Positions 12,381 to 18,732 of a stretch of DNA of 31,591 nucleotides are shown one piece after another. The notes under the pieces were generated by a model. That model searched no databases, had not been told where the DNA came from, and saw only the letters and a list, made by a program, of their open reading frames with translations. Every line of letters begins with the position of its first letter. The stretch's first letter is position 1. The translations under genes and the position numbers were made by a program. Origin of the DNA: a virus; IMG/VR virus record IMGVR_UViG_3300025634_000008, positions 1 through 31,591 of that record. The stretch is one strand, 5' to 3'.

Positions 12381-13480
12381 AGCGGCGCGGCCGCGGCGAC
12401 GGTAGCGTCCGCCAGCGCCCCAACGGTCTTTGGGAGGCGTCCTTGCGCTACATCGACCCGCTAACGAGCGTGCGCCGCCGTCTCTCGGTCTACGGCGCGA
12501 CGCGATCGGACGCCGTGGAAAAGCTCGATGCCGCTCGATCGCGCCTGCGTCGCGAACAGCGTCCCGCGGCGTCCCGCGTCACGCTCGGTGCCTACCTCGA
12601 GCATTGGCTCGAGAACGTCGTGCGCCCCACGCGCCGCCCGGCGACGTATCGCTCCTACGCCGCGACCATCCTCCACCTCGAGGCCTCCCCGCTCGCCGCC
12701 CACCCGCTGCGCGACCTCCAGCGCGCGACCTTGCAGCGAACCTTCGCCCGCTGGCCGGCGACTCGCACGACCGAGCTGGCCGTCGTGCTGCTGCGCGCCG
12801 CGCTAACCCAGGCGCTCGACGACGGGCTCCTGCTCGTGAATCCGGCGCTCGGGCTCAAGCCGCCGCGACGTGAGCCAGCCGAGATGCGGGCGCTCTCCCC
12901 GAATGAATGTCGCGCTTTGCTTCGGGCCGCTCGAGGCGACCGGCTGTGCGCGCTCTACGTCGTCGCCATCGCGACGGGGATGCGCCGTGGCGAGTTGTTC
13001 GCGCTTCGCTGGTCCGATGTCGATCTACGCCGCGGCGTGTTGCGCGTGGTGCGATCGTATGACCCGCACACGGCCACGATGGGGCCGGTAAAGACGCGCA
13101 GCGGTCGCCGGCAGATCGCGCTCGCGCCGGATACCGTGGCGGCGTTGCGCGCGCACCGCGACCGGCAGCGCCTCGAGGGATTGCCGGCCGAGCTCGTCTT
13201 TGCTGGCCCCGAAGGCGGCCCGCTCAACCCCGACCGCGTGCGCCGAGGTTCGTTCCTGCCGCTTCAAGCCGCTGCGAAGATTGCGCCGCCGGTGCGTTTC
13301 CACGACCTGCGCCACACCGCGGCGACGTTGATGCTCGGCGCCGGCGTGCATCCGAAGATCGTGAGCGAACGGCTGGGTCATGCGTCGATCGGCATCACGA
13401 TGGACCAGTACCAGCACGTTGCGCCCACGATGCAACGAGAGGCCGCGGCGAAGGTTAGTCGGCTACTGGGGCGAGGATGA
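12377..13480 (+). CDS. int: Tyrosine-family phage integrase
   Basis: The N-terminal arm-binding part contains GDGSVRQRPNGLWEASLRY, followed by a SAM-like core-binding domain (GAYLEHWLENVVRPTRRPAT). The catalytic domain has Arg203 (ATGMRRGELFALRW), H309-D-L-R312-H (HDLRHTAATLML), a LGHAS histidine and nucleophile Tyr345 (MDQYQHV). At 367 residues it is full length. I set the start at GTG 12377 because it overlaps the stop of the membrane protein (GTGA); a frame open from 12299 adds 26 residues read through that gene. It recombines attP at 13773-14005 with a tRNA-Pro gene in the host. Confidence 0.93.
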   Translation: MKRRGRGDGSVRQRPNGLWEASLRYIDPLTSVRRRLSVYGATRSDAVEKLDAARSRLRREQRPAASRVTLGAYLEHWLENVVRPTRRPATYRSYAATILHLEASPLAAHPLRDLQRATLQRTFARWPATRTTELAVVLLRAALTQALDDGLLLVNPALGLKPPRREPAEMRALSPNECRALLRAARGDRLCALYVVAIATGMRRGELFALRWSDVDLRRGVLRVVRSYDPHTATMGPVKTRSGRRQIALAPDTVAALRAHRDRQRLEGLPAELVFAGPEGGPLNPDRVRRGSFLPLQAAAKIAPPVRFHDLRHTAATLMLGAGVHPKIVSERLGHASIGITMDQYQHVAPTMQREAAAKVSRLLGRG

Positions 13481-13711
13481 AATCGGGTCAATCGCCGTTA
13501 GGTGCTGAAATTGCTCCCGGCAATCGTCAATTACGTTATGTAGGGGACACAGCGCCGATTCGGATGGGAGCCTTACAATGGATTCGAATTCGATAAGCAC
13601 CCGAGTTAGGGGCTTACCCTCCCCACCTGGATGCAGGGGCTCGGTTTGGAAAGTTACGAGACGGCCGACAACGCGAACGAAGTCTCCGCAGCCCAACGGT
13701 TTGTAACTCAT
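13463..13711 (-). CDS. Hypothetical protein (82 aa), convergent with integrase
   Basis: Starts at ATG 13709-13711 (MSYKPLGCGDFVRVVGRLVT) and overlaps the 3' end of the integrase gene by 18 bases on the opposite strand. It looks like a small beta-barrel (FVRVVGRLVTFQ...LTRVLIEFESIV). No clear ribosome site is seen. It may be a small regulator; the overlap would make antisense interference with integrase mRNA possible. Confidence 0.5.
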   Translation of the reverse strand: MSYKPLGCGDFVRVVGRLVTFQTEPLHPGGEGKPLTRVLIEFESIVRLPSESALCPLHNVIDDCREQFQHLTAIDPISSSPQ

Positions 13712-13772
13712 GTCGTCATCATAGCACCGGACGCCAAGAGAGTCCGCGGCTCGGGTTTCGCGGATGCTCGTA

Positions 13773-13796
13773 GGCGGTACGAATGGCGGTACGGCG
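13773..13796 (+). repeat. Integrase arm-type repeats, integrase-side arm of attP
   Basis: GGCGGTACG occurs twice, 12 bases apart (13773 and 13785). The same pair recurs on the far side of the core in the same orientation. Confidence 0.6.
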
Positions 13797-13822
13797 CGCA
13801 ACGGCGCCGCGGCCAAGAAACG

Positions 13823-13844
13823 AAAAACCCCTGCGTAGCAAGGG
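13823..13844 (-). terminator. Intrinsic terminator matching a tRNA 3' flank
   Basis: On the minus strand CCCTTGC-TAC-GCAGGGG forms a 7-bp stem (one G-T pair) followed by TTTTTCG. It lies about 10 bases past the tRNA 3' end, so it probably belongs to the host-derived attachment sequence and restores tRNA termination after integration. Confidence 0.65.
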
Positions 13845-13854
13845 CTTTCGGCTC

Positions 13855-13898
13855 TCGGGCTGACAAGATTCGAACTTGCGACCTCTTGACCCCCAGAA
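13855..13898 (-). other. attP: attP core: 3' half of tRNA-Pro(GGG)
   Basis: Read on the minus strand the segment gives the loop CTGGGGG with anticodon GGG, the 3' anticodon strand TCAAG, variable loop AGGTC, a complete T-arm (GCAAG-TTCGAAT-CTTGT) and the 3' acceptor strand CAGCCCG plus A. The bases 5' to the anticodon do not pair, and no D-arm or 5' acceptor exists, so it is not a functional tRNA. Phage integrases commonly carry the 3' part of their target tRNA so that integration rebuilds it. Phage genes on both sides make this attP rather than attL or attR. Confidence 0.75.
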
Positions 13899-13980
13899 AG
13901 GTGCAGCCTTCGGGTGGGGTGTCGATTACGAGAGAATCAGGCTGTTTCGGGCCGTTCCGCAGGCGATTTCTGGGCCGTTA

Positions 13981-14005
13981 GGTGGTACGGTTTGGCGGTA
14001 CGGCG
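13981..14005 (+). repeat. Integrase arm-type repeats, far arm of attP
   Basis: GGTGGTACG (13981) and GGCGGTACG (13994) are 13 bases apart. TGGCGGTACGGCG (13993-14005) is identical to 13784-13796 on the other side of the core. Confidence 0.6.
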
Positions 14006-14006
14006 T

Positions 14007-14105
14007 TCAGCGCGCAAACGGCAAGTGAATCAGAGCGTAGCCTACGAGAAAGAGCACGAGGAGAAAAAGGAAATCGCCGCACTGTTTACGCGACCAGCGG
14101 CTCAC
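14007..14105 (-). CDS. Small membrane protein (32 aa)
   Basis: GTG start at 14103-14105 overlaps the TGA of the upstream gene (GTGA). A basic N-terminus (MSRWSRKQCGD) precedes one strong membrane helix (FLFLLVLFLVGYALIHL). It is the last gene of the 14007-16051 operon, ending at the far attP arm repeat. Lysis or membrane-modulating roles are possible but untested. Confidence 0.55.
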   Translation of the reverse strand: MSRWSRKQCGDFLFLLVLFLVGYALIHLPFAR

Positions 14106-14281
14106 TTATCTCCCTCCGACGAGGCCCAAACCGCTGTAGCCCGGAGTTCCGCGTTTGCGAGCGCCGCTTCGCACGCCAGGGCCTTTGCCTCGTCGGCACC
14201 GCCCGCTTCAACGTGCCAAGTGTCCGAGCGCAGGTTGCCGCCGTTGAGCGACAGTTCGACGTGCACCGCGTACTGGGTCAT
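14102..14281 (-). CDS. Small hypothetical protein (59 aa)
   Basis: The start at ATG 14279-14281 (MTQYAVHVELSLNGGNLRSD) overlaps the upstream stop; the longer frame is rejected. It has a beta strand followed by an alanine-rich helix (ADEAKALACEAALANAELRA), a small alpha/beta fold. Function unknown. Confidence 0.6.
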   Translation of the reverse strand: MTQYAVHVELSLNGGNLRSDTWHVEAGGADEAKALACEAALANAELRATAVWASSEGDK

Positions 14282-14523
14282 CGCGTCTCCTTCGGTACGT
14301 CGCCGGCCGGCTTGGTTAGGTGTTCGGCGTCGTATTGCGCCAAGGCTTGGGTCGTGAGGCTCTCTGCCGCGACGATCGAAGTCTCGAGCGCGCGAGCAGC
14401 TATCGTCGGCTCGATCGCCAGCGCCGCCTCGACCGATGGCGTCCGCACCGCAGCCCGCCACGGCTCGGCGTAGTCATCGCGGCAGAGAACGTAGACGTCG
14501 GTCCGCTTCTCGGGTCGCCTCAT
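14278..14523 (-). CDS. Hypothetical protein (81 aa)
   Basis: MRRPEKRTDVYVLCRDDYAE followed by a helical, alanine-rich C-terminal half. ATGA overlaps on both sides. No motif recognised. Confidence 0.55.
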   Translation of the reverse strand: MRRPEKRTDVYVLCRDDYAEPWRAAVRTPSVEAALAIEPTIAARALETSIVAAESLTTQALAQYDAEHLTKPAGDVPKETR

Positions 14524-14780
14524 TCGCCACCCTCCGTCAGCGCGTCGAGCTCGGCCAGAATGTCCACGACGCCAGGCGCCTCGGCTGGTACCGCCTTCTT
14601 CGCGGCCGCGACCTTAGCCGGCGTCTGGCCGGGTTTGTTGCGGTCGCGGTAGCTCTTGGACCCGGCGGCATAGCGGCAGGGGTCCGAGCAGAACTTCGGC
14701 TCGTGCCCCCGTGACAGCGCGGCGTAGACGCGCGCCTGCGCGATGGGTTTCTTGCAGCGCGTGCATTTGTACGCCTTCAC
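14520..14780 (-). CDS. Zinc-finger protein (86 aa)
   Basis: YKCTRCKKPI followed by EPKFCSDPCRYAAGSKSYRD gives a CxxC...CxxxC zinc site within the first 40 residues; the rest is a basic linker and an acidic helical tail (VVDILAELDALTEGGE). The GTG start overlaps the preceding stop (GTGA), removing 153 residues of spurious N-terminus from the longest frame. Possibly DNA-binding. Confidence 0.65.
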   Translation of the reverse strand: MKAYKCTRCKKPIAQARVYAALSRGHEPKFCSDPCRYAAGSKSYRDRNKPGQTPAKVAAAKKAVPAEAPGVVDILAELDALTEGGE

Positions 14781-15139
14781 GCCGTCGCTGCCTCGCCGAA
14801 CAGCCCGTCTCCCGGCAGGTTGAGATCGGCACGCCCACGCAGGCGCGCAATCTCTTGCGACCGCGGCCGGTCCGACGTCATCGCGGCTCGGTCGGCTCCG
14901 GCATCGAATAGGTCTGCGCTTGCGCTCGCAGCCTTCGCCTCGCCGCGCCAGACCTTCGGCCGCACCACGCGGATGCGCTCGATTGGATAGAGGCGCTCGC
15001 TGCCGCTGTAGTCGTCGCGCACGTAGAGGCTCGTCGCGCCGGGGGTAGGCTCGACCGAGATCGAGCCATGTCCGCGCTTGCCCGCGCCGGTGACCCGCAC
15101 GCGCGCTCCGCGATGCAGGCCGGAGGTTGTGTTTCTCAT
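14777..15139 (-). CDS. Hypothetical protein (120 aa) with SH3-like N-terminal part
   Basis: Starts at ATG 15137-15139 (MRNTTSGLHRGARVRVTGAG). Residues 8-60 (GARVRVTG...HGSISVEP...SLYVRDDY...YPIERIRVV) read like a small SH3 or KOW-type beta barrel. The C-terminal half is charged and alanine-rich. Coupled by ATGA to the gene upstream and GTGA downstream. Confidence 0.55.
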   Translation of the reverse strand: MRNTTSGLHRGARVRVTGAGKRGHGSISVEPTPGATSLYVRDDYSGSERLYPIERIRVVRPKVWRGEAKAASASADLFDAGADRAAMTSDRPRSQEIARLRGRADLNLPGDGLFGEAATA

Positions 15140-15633
15140 AGCGCCACTTCCTCTCCGGTCGTGAGGTCGGCGGTGATGCGCTGCGAAAGCGATTCCATGT
15201 CGCATCGGGTGCACCCCAGACCGGCGTCGAGCGCATCAATCTGTCCGCAAGCGCAACGAAGCGCCTCGCGTTGCTCCGGCGACCACCAGGAGGGCATCAC
15301 GACCGAAGCGTTGCCGCCATCCGGCCATTCGAGCCAACGCTCGCCTTGAGCGAACGCCGGTTGCCGCCAGCAGCAAGTCTTGATCTGCTCCGCCGTGGCC
15401 GTAACCCACGGACCTTGCTGCGAAGCCATCCAGGCGAAATGATCATCAACCGACACCGCTTCGAGATGCTTGAGCATCGCGGGAAGCCCGGCTTCCGCGG
15501 CCGCAGCCACCTCGTCAGCTTCGGACACTGCCTCGGCAACCGATGAAACGAGCGCATTCTGGGCCTTGTGTTCGTCGCAAGCGCCGCGGGTCGGCGAACA
15601 TTCGCAGCGGGCGAGCGAGTCCGTCTGTGTCAT
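15136..15633 (-). CDS. Hypothetical cysteine-containing protein (165 aa)
   Basis: MTQTDSLARCECSPTRGACD at the N-terminus and CACGQIDALDAGLGCTRCD near the C-terminus could together form a zinc site. Between them lies a helical segment and a tryptophan-rich stretch (CCWRQPAFAQGERWLEWPDG, then WWSPEQREAL). Start by ATGA coupling. Family not recognised. Confidence 0.6.
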   Translation of the reverse strand: MTQTDSLARCECSPTRGACDEHKAQNALVSSVAEAVSEADEVAAAAEAGLPAMLKHLEAVSVDDHFAWMASQQGPWVTATAEQIKTCCWRQPAFAQGERWLEWPDGGNASVVMPSWWSPEQREALRCACGQIDALDAGLGCTRCDMESLSQRITADLTTGEEVAL

Positions 15634-15878
15634 GCCGACACCTCTTTCGGCGCGTCGGCCTGTGCCACGCCAACGATCTCCTCGGCGTACCAATACGGCA
15701 CGGGCCAGCCCAAAGAATCTGGCGTCTCACCATCCGGCGGGAAATACCGCATTGAGCGATTTGGCATAAACGCTTGCTCGGCGGTGGTTTCAAGCGTCCC
15801 GACTTGTCCCTTGCCGTTCTTGAACGACAGGCGAACGCGCATTTTGGGGTATTTGCGTGCGGCGGTTTCGAGCGTCAT
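15630..15878 (-). CDS. Hypothetical protein (82 aa)
   Basis: MTLETAARKYPKMRVRLSFK, then a glycine turn and AEQAFMPNRSMRYFPPDGE, with an aromatic GWPVPYWYAEEI segment. Likely a small beta-rich fold. It overlaps both neighbours by ATGA. Confidence 0.6.
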   Translation of the reverse strand: MTLETAARKYPKMRVRLSFKNGKGQVGTLETTAEQAFMPNRSMRYFPPDGETPDSLGWPVPYWYAEEIVGVAQADAPKEVSA

Positions 15879-16051
15879 GCCGACACCGGATATTCAGCCT
15901 TCACGGCGTTGATCTCAGATTGCGGAGCGCCGCATTGGGCTAGGACCGCGAGGCGGTGGGCTAAGGTCGTGTTGTGTTCGAACCGCGAGGCGGTATCGTT
16001 GCCGACTTGAACCGGGGTCCCGGAGCAGTCGCAGGTGTGGGTGTTCTTCAT
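15875..16051 (-). CDS. First gene of the 14007-16051 operon (58 aa)
   Basis: MKNTHTCDCSGTPVQVGNDT carries a CxC pair; the rest is helical with one further cysteine (AHRLAVLAQCGAPQSEINAV). It starts at ATG 16049-16051 with GAAAGG at good spacing, about 35 bases after the predicted promoter start site. Being first behind a strong, apparently repressible promoter, it may be an early regulator, but its function is unknown. Confidence 0.6.
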   Translation of the reverse strand: MKNTHTCDCSGTPVQVGNDTASRFEHNTTLAHRLAVLAQCGAPQSEINAVKAEYPVSA

Positions 16052-16092
16052 GCTAGAACCTTTCGTGGGTGGGTAGTGATTACTGTAACGTC

Positions 16093-16121
16093 ATCGTACC
16101 ACGATAACTCACCACCGTCAA
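16093..16121 (-). promoter_or_regulatory. Strong leftward promoter with overlapping palindrome
   Basis: On the minus strand TTGACG (16116-16121) and TACGAT (16093-16098) are 17 bases apart, with TGG just before the -10 (extended -10). The palindrome ATCGT-ACC-ACGAT (16093-16105) lies exactly over the -10, so a dimeric repressor bound there would block the promoter. It serves the operon 14007-16051. Confidence 0.7.
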
Positions 16122-16864
16122 CACCTCGCGCCAAAATACCCAATCCACGCACGGAACGCCCAAATCAGCGACGGAATAAAGCCCTCCAGCGCGTCTTAGG
16201 CGATCGCGCCCGACCCAGGCTCCACGCCCAAAAGCCAAACCCGCGTCCCAGCCGCAACCATCAGCCAGCGCCACAAACCTTCGCTCCGTTCATGGCCGTA
16301 CCTCACGCACCGCCAGATCGACGTAACCAACGCGCGCGCCTCGCACGCGACGCTCGAGCCGAACGGCCAACGCCAGAAGCGATCTCTCGCAACGCATCCC
16401 ATCGACGCCAGCGAGTCTCTAGCCCGCCTGAACCCGTAGCCCTCGAATCGAGTCTCTCCCACGCCACCCACCTCCCCATCGCGCGGCCTTGCCCCGGGGC
16501 TCTCGTGTTGGGCCTGCGCCTCGGTCTGGGGCGTGTGGGCGGAGCGGTTCCCCCCGGCGGTTGTGTGCCGTTCGCTGAGAGTCGCTACGGCTTCGCCCTC
16601 AAGCTAAAAATTTTGGCTGGCGTTTTTTTTCGAGGCTGGTGTTGGTTTGGTCGGGCGAGTCGCGCTGTTGCGCTCTCGGCTGCGCCTCGTTACCGTTTCG
16701 CCCTGACGGGCTCTCACGGAGCGGAATTTTTAAATGCGCGGGCGCGAGGCCTTTTTGCTGGGATTTGCGGCGGGGTTGCGAACCTCGTCGGGCTGGCAGT
16801 GAGCGCGGGCGGTCGCCGGTGCGCTCCAACAGACCAGCGTCTCTTGACGCGCTGGGGGGCGGCG
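16122..16864. other. Long tract without a convincing gene
   Basis: About 740 bases in a genome otherwise packed with overlapping genes. Open frames exist on both strands but have no coupling, no domain and poor composition; the best minus-strand candidate is 16196-16471 (91 codons, GTG start, tryptophan/arginine-rich). It contains a dyad AGCTAAAAATTTTGGCT (16602-16618), a bulged hairpin CCAGC[GT]CTC... (16834-16855), runs of T (16623-16630), and two related GC-rich blocks with GAGTCGC and TTCGCCCT words (about 16575-16600 and 16660-16712). It may hold a structured RNA, a replication or packaging site, or a decayed gene. Confidence 0.5.
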
Positions 16865-16960
16865 TTAGGCGCGCACCGGGTAGTGCTCTAGCCATGAGGC
16901 CGAGCATCGCTGGCAGATTGAGCCGGCGGCTCCGACGTGGAAGTGGCACGTGCGCTTCAT
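16865..16960 (-). CDS. Small zinc-binding peptide (31 aa)
   Basis: MKRTCHFHVGAAGSICQRCS has C5, H6, H8 and a CxxC pair, enough for one zinc site. AAGAGG lies about 9 bases before the ATG. It follows the larger cysteine-rich gene by 19 bases on the same strand. Function unknown. Confidence 0.5.
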   Translation of the reverse strand: MKRTCHFHVGAAGSICQRCSASWLEHYPVRA

Positions 16961-16979
16961 GGCCGTGACCTCTTGACTA

Positions 16980-17321
16980 TCACGCCGCCTCGGCTTGGCG
17001 CGCTCGCTTGAGCCGCTGTACGTTGCGATAACACTTGCCGCACTTGGAGCACTTGAGCCAGCATGAGCGTCGACGTCCCGTCGACTGCTTGCGGCACAGC
17101 AGTAAGCCTCCGCAAAGGCACGGGTGCTCGAGAAGCGGTTGGTCCCATTTTGGCCTCCCGCCGGACTCGCCACGGTGCTTGAGACACAGTGCCCCAAACG
17201 CATTTTTGGGGAATCCGGGGATTCCGATCGGTGTCGTGCAACCAGGCAGAGAACAGAAAAAAACGCCGTCCCTAAAGGGCGACGGTTGTTTTTCGATCGG
17301 AATCGGGGTAGAATCTGTCAC
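16980..17321 (-). CDS. Cysteine-rich zinc-binding protein (113 aa)
   Basis: Two metal-binding modules are visible: FFCSLPGC...ALCLKH (Cx4C...CxxH, the kind that precedes HNH nucleases but with no HNH motif here) and CLCGGLLLC...CWLKCSKCGKC, with a basic C-terminus. The GTG start (17319-17321) follows an 84-base leader from the leftward promoter. A terminator-shaped hairpin with a run of seven T lies inside codons 10-22, and another stem (CCCCGG/CCGGGG, 17350-17372) is in the leader, so expression may be attenuated. Probably nucleic-acid binding. Confidence 0.6.
   Translation of the reverse strand: MTDSTPIPIEKQPSPFRDGVFFCSLPGCTTPIGIPGFPKNAFGALCLKHRGESGGRPKWDQPLLEHPCLCGGLLLCRKQSTGRRRSCWLKCSKCGKCYRNVQRLKRARQAEAA
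17257..17293. terminator. Bidirectional terminator-like hairpin inside a gene
   Basis: CCGTCCC-TAAA-GGG-cg-ACGG folds with a two-base bulge. It is flanked by A7 (17257-17263, giving T7 on the minus strand) and TTGTTTTT on the plus strand. It would act in either direction. Confidence 0.55.
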
Positions 17322-17411
17322 GGCGAGTTGGTATCGCTTTCAGCCTGAGCCCCGGTTGTTGATTGGCCGGGGTTCGGCAATTCTGAGGCCCGGTCTGTGC
17401 CGGTACCGTCA

Positions 17412-17441
17412 CCTATACCACGCAATGGCGACGCCTCGCAA
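17412..17441 (-). promoter_or_regulatory. Leftward member of a mirror-image promoter pair
   Basis: TTGCGA (17436-17441) and TGG-TATAGG (-10 at 17412-17417) with an 18-base spacer, read on the minus strand toward the cysteine-rich genes. Confidence 0.65.
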
Positions 17442-17479
17442 GCCCGTCGCCTGGCCTCTTGACTTCTGCGGCGGGATAC

Positions 17480-17509
17480 TTGCGAGAGAGCGGCTTGGCG
17501 TGGTATAGG
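17480..17509 (+). promoter_or_regulatory. Rightward member of a mirror-image promoter pair (late promoter)
   Basis: TTGCGA (17480-17485) and TGG-TATAGG (-10 at 17504-17509) with an 18-base spacer. The 12-mer GCGTGGTATAGG is the exact inverted copy of 17412-17423. It precedes the whole rightward late region. Confidence 0.7.
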
Positions 17510-17561
17510 GGTGATGCGCGCTTGGCCTCTTGACCGGCGCTTTGGAGGGACCGACGCCAGA

Positions 17562-17876
17562 ATGTCACGCCCGAAAATCTCTGCCGGTATCGAAGGGGTG
17601 TCTTTCGCCGCGGGCCCACGGCTCGCCGGAGCGAAACTCCTAGGCAGCGTCACTCCGCCCGAGCCGGTGTCCGTCATCGTGGCCGGACCCAACGGCAAGC
17701 AAAACATTTTCCCGGCGACCGTGGTCCATATGTTTTCCGACGCGGCGATCGGTATGCTGGCGAATCTCGTCGGCAACGTGGTCGAGCAGGTGCTTGCGCG
17801 CAACGGACTGATAACGCTTCCCGAGCCTCCCGCCGCCGCGGCCGAAGATGCCGAGCCGAAGCCGGAGGTCGCATGA
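17562..17876 (+). CDS. First gene of the late operon (104 aa)
   Basis: The start is the ATG at 17562-17564 (MSRPKISAGIEGVSFAAGPR); GGAGGG lies upstream at rather long spacing. The middle has beta strands (PVSVIVAGPNGKQNIFPATV) followed by a helical segment and an acidic, alanine/proline-rich tail. No known domain. It overlaps the next gene by ATGA. Confidence 0.6.
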   Translation: MSRPKISAGIEGVSFAAGPRLAGAKLLGSVTPPEPVSVIVAGPNGKQNIFPATVVHMFSDAAIGMLANLVGNVVEQVLARNGLITLPEPPAAAAEDAEPKPEVA

Positions 17877-18103
17877 CCGAAGTCGCGAGACTTTACGAAA
17901 CACACGCTGCGCTTACGAATGCAGTACGGCAATCTATGGCGAGCCTGAAGACCGCAATGAAAGCGGGCGACAGAGGCGAAGCCGAAGTGTGGAGAGATGT
18001 GTTCGAGAAAAACACCTTTGCGCTCCACACCCTGGACGAAATAATTTACGGAAAGCCAAGAAACCTCACTGACGTTCTCGAGCCGGAAGCGAAGTCCGCG
18101 TGA
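17873..18103 (+). CDS. Hypothetical helical protein (76 aa)
   Basis: MTEVARLYETHAALTNAVRQ and the following residues form long amphipathic helices with many charged residues; a coiled coil is plausible. Overlaps both neighbours by 4 bases. No motif recognised. Confidence 0.6.
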   Translation: MTEVARLYETHAALTNAVRQSMASLKTAMKAGDRGEAEVWRDVFEKNTFALHTLDEIIYGKPRNLTDVLEPEAKSA

Positions 18104-18315
18104 CCGATGCGCAAACGTTCGACGCCCTAGTGAAACTCCTACGCGAGTCCGCAAAGTCTCTGCGGGAAATGGAGCGGGCTCATACCGAGGCGGCCAACGC
18201 ACTTCAAGACCAAGCCGATTTGTATTTCCTGTTTCAGTGCGGCGACTGCGGCGCGCAAATCACTCGCTACACCCCGCCACATACCGACTGCCCGAAGGCG
18301 AAGGCCAGCGTATGA
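18100..18315 (+). CDS. Hypothetical protein with coiled coil and C-terminal zinc site (71 aa)
   Basis: The first 45 residues are a helix (LVKLLRESAKSLREMERAHT), followed by FQCGDCGAQITRYTPPHTDC, where three cysteines and a histidine could bind zinc. GTG start by GTGA coupling. Function unknown. Confidence 0.6.
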   Translation: MTDAQTFDALVKLLRESAKSLREMERAHTEAANALQDQADLYFLFQCGDCGAQITRYTPPHTDCPKAKASV

Positions 18316-18410
18316 AGCTCCGCGCCGCGCTGTTCGAGGCGCTGATGATTGCGGGCGTCGCTCTCATGGCGTTCGTTGGCGTCACCCTCATTGCGTGGGC
18401 GAATCCGTGA
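18312..18410 (+). CDS. Small membrane protein (32 aa)
   Basis: MKLRAAL... then a single hydrophobic helix (LMIAGVALMAFVGVTLIAWA) ending NP. ATG overlaps the previous stop, and its stop overlaps the next GTG. Possibly a small holin-like or regulatory membrane peptide, unproven. Confidence 0.55.
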   Translation: MKLRAALFEALMIAGVALMAFVGVTLIAWANP

Positions 18411-18628
18411 GTCAGCAGCAAGATACATGTCCGGCGTATATGCAATTGGTTACAACTAAGGGCGAACGGTTTGCGTCAATCGACAGTGTGGACAACTCAG
18501 GACCTTGCCCTATCTTCAGAGTCGGCAAGCTGATAGACCGAAAAGATTTGCCAGCTAACGCGGCGATATTCAAACTAGACCCTGAGACAAACCTATCGCT
18601 CAACGCGGCAGGGAGAGTGGTGCAATGA
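18407..18628 (+). CDS. Hypothetical protein (73 aa)
   Basis: GTG start by overlap with the previous stop. MSQQQDTCPAYMQLVTTKGE and later FRVGKLIDRKDLPANAAIFK suggest a small beta-rich fold; two Cys-Pro motifs. Not recognised. Confidence 0.55.
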   Translation: MSQQQDTCPAYMQLVTTKGERFASIDSVDNSGPCPIFRVGKLIDRKDLPANAAIFKLDPETNLSLNAAGRVVQ

Positions 18629-18732
18629 CGCTGCCCTGGAAGCTCGCTGTCGTCGGACTCACGGCCTGCATGTTCCTCGCCTTCGCCACCATCTGGCTGC
18701 TCGAATTGCAGATAGGCGGGCTCGCTCGATGA
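18625..18732 (+). CDS. Small membrane protein (35 aa)
   Basis: MTLPWKLAVVGLTACMFLAF continues as one membrane helix, ending in LQIGGLAR. Coupled on both sides by ATGA. With the 32-residue protein at 18312-18410 this gives two single-helix proteins in 400 bases. Confidence 0.55.
   Translation: MTLPWKLAVVGLTACMFLAFATIWLLELQIGGLAR

Noticed and set aside
13855-13898. Complete tRNA gene
   Set aside because: Only the 3' half is present; no D-arm, 5' acceptor or pairing 5' anticodon strand, so it is an attachment-site fragment.
15974-16891. 305-codon plus-strand open frame
   Set aside because: It runs antisense through the start of a real minus-strand gene and a promoter, is Arg/Pro-rich without domains, and has no ribosome site; GC-rich DNA gives such frames by chance.
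17318-18202. 294-codon minus-strand open frame
   Set aside because: It is antisense to three coupled late genes and crosses the divergent promoter block; composition is that of a shadow frame.
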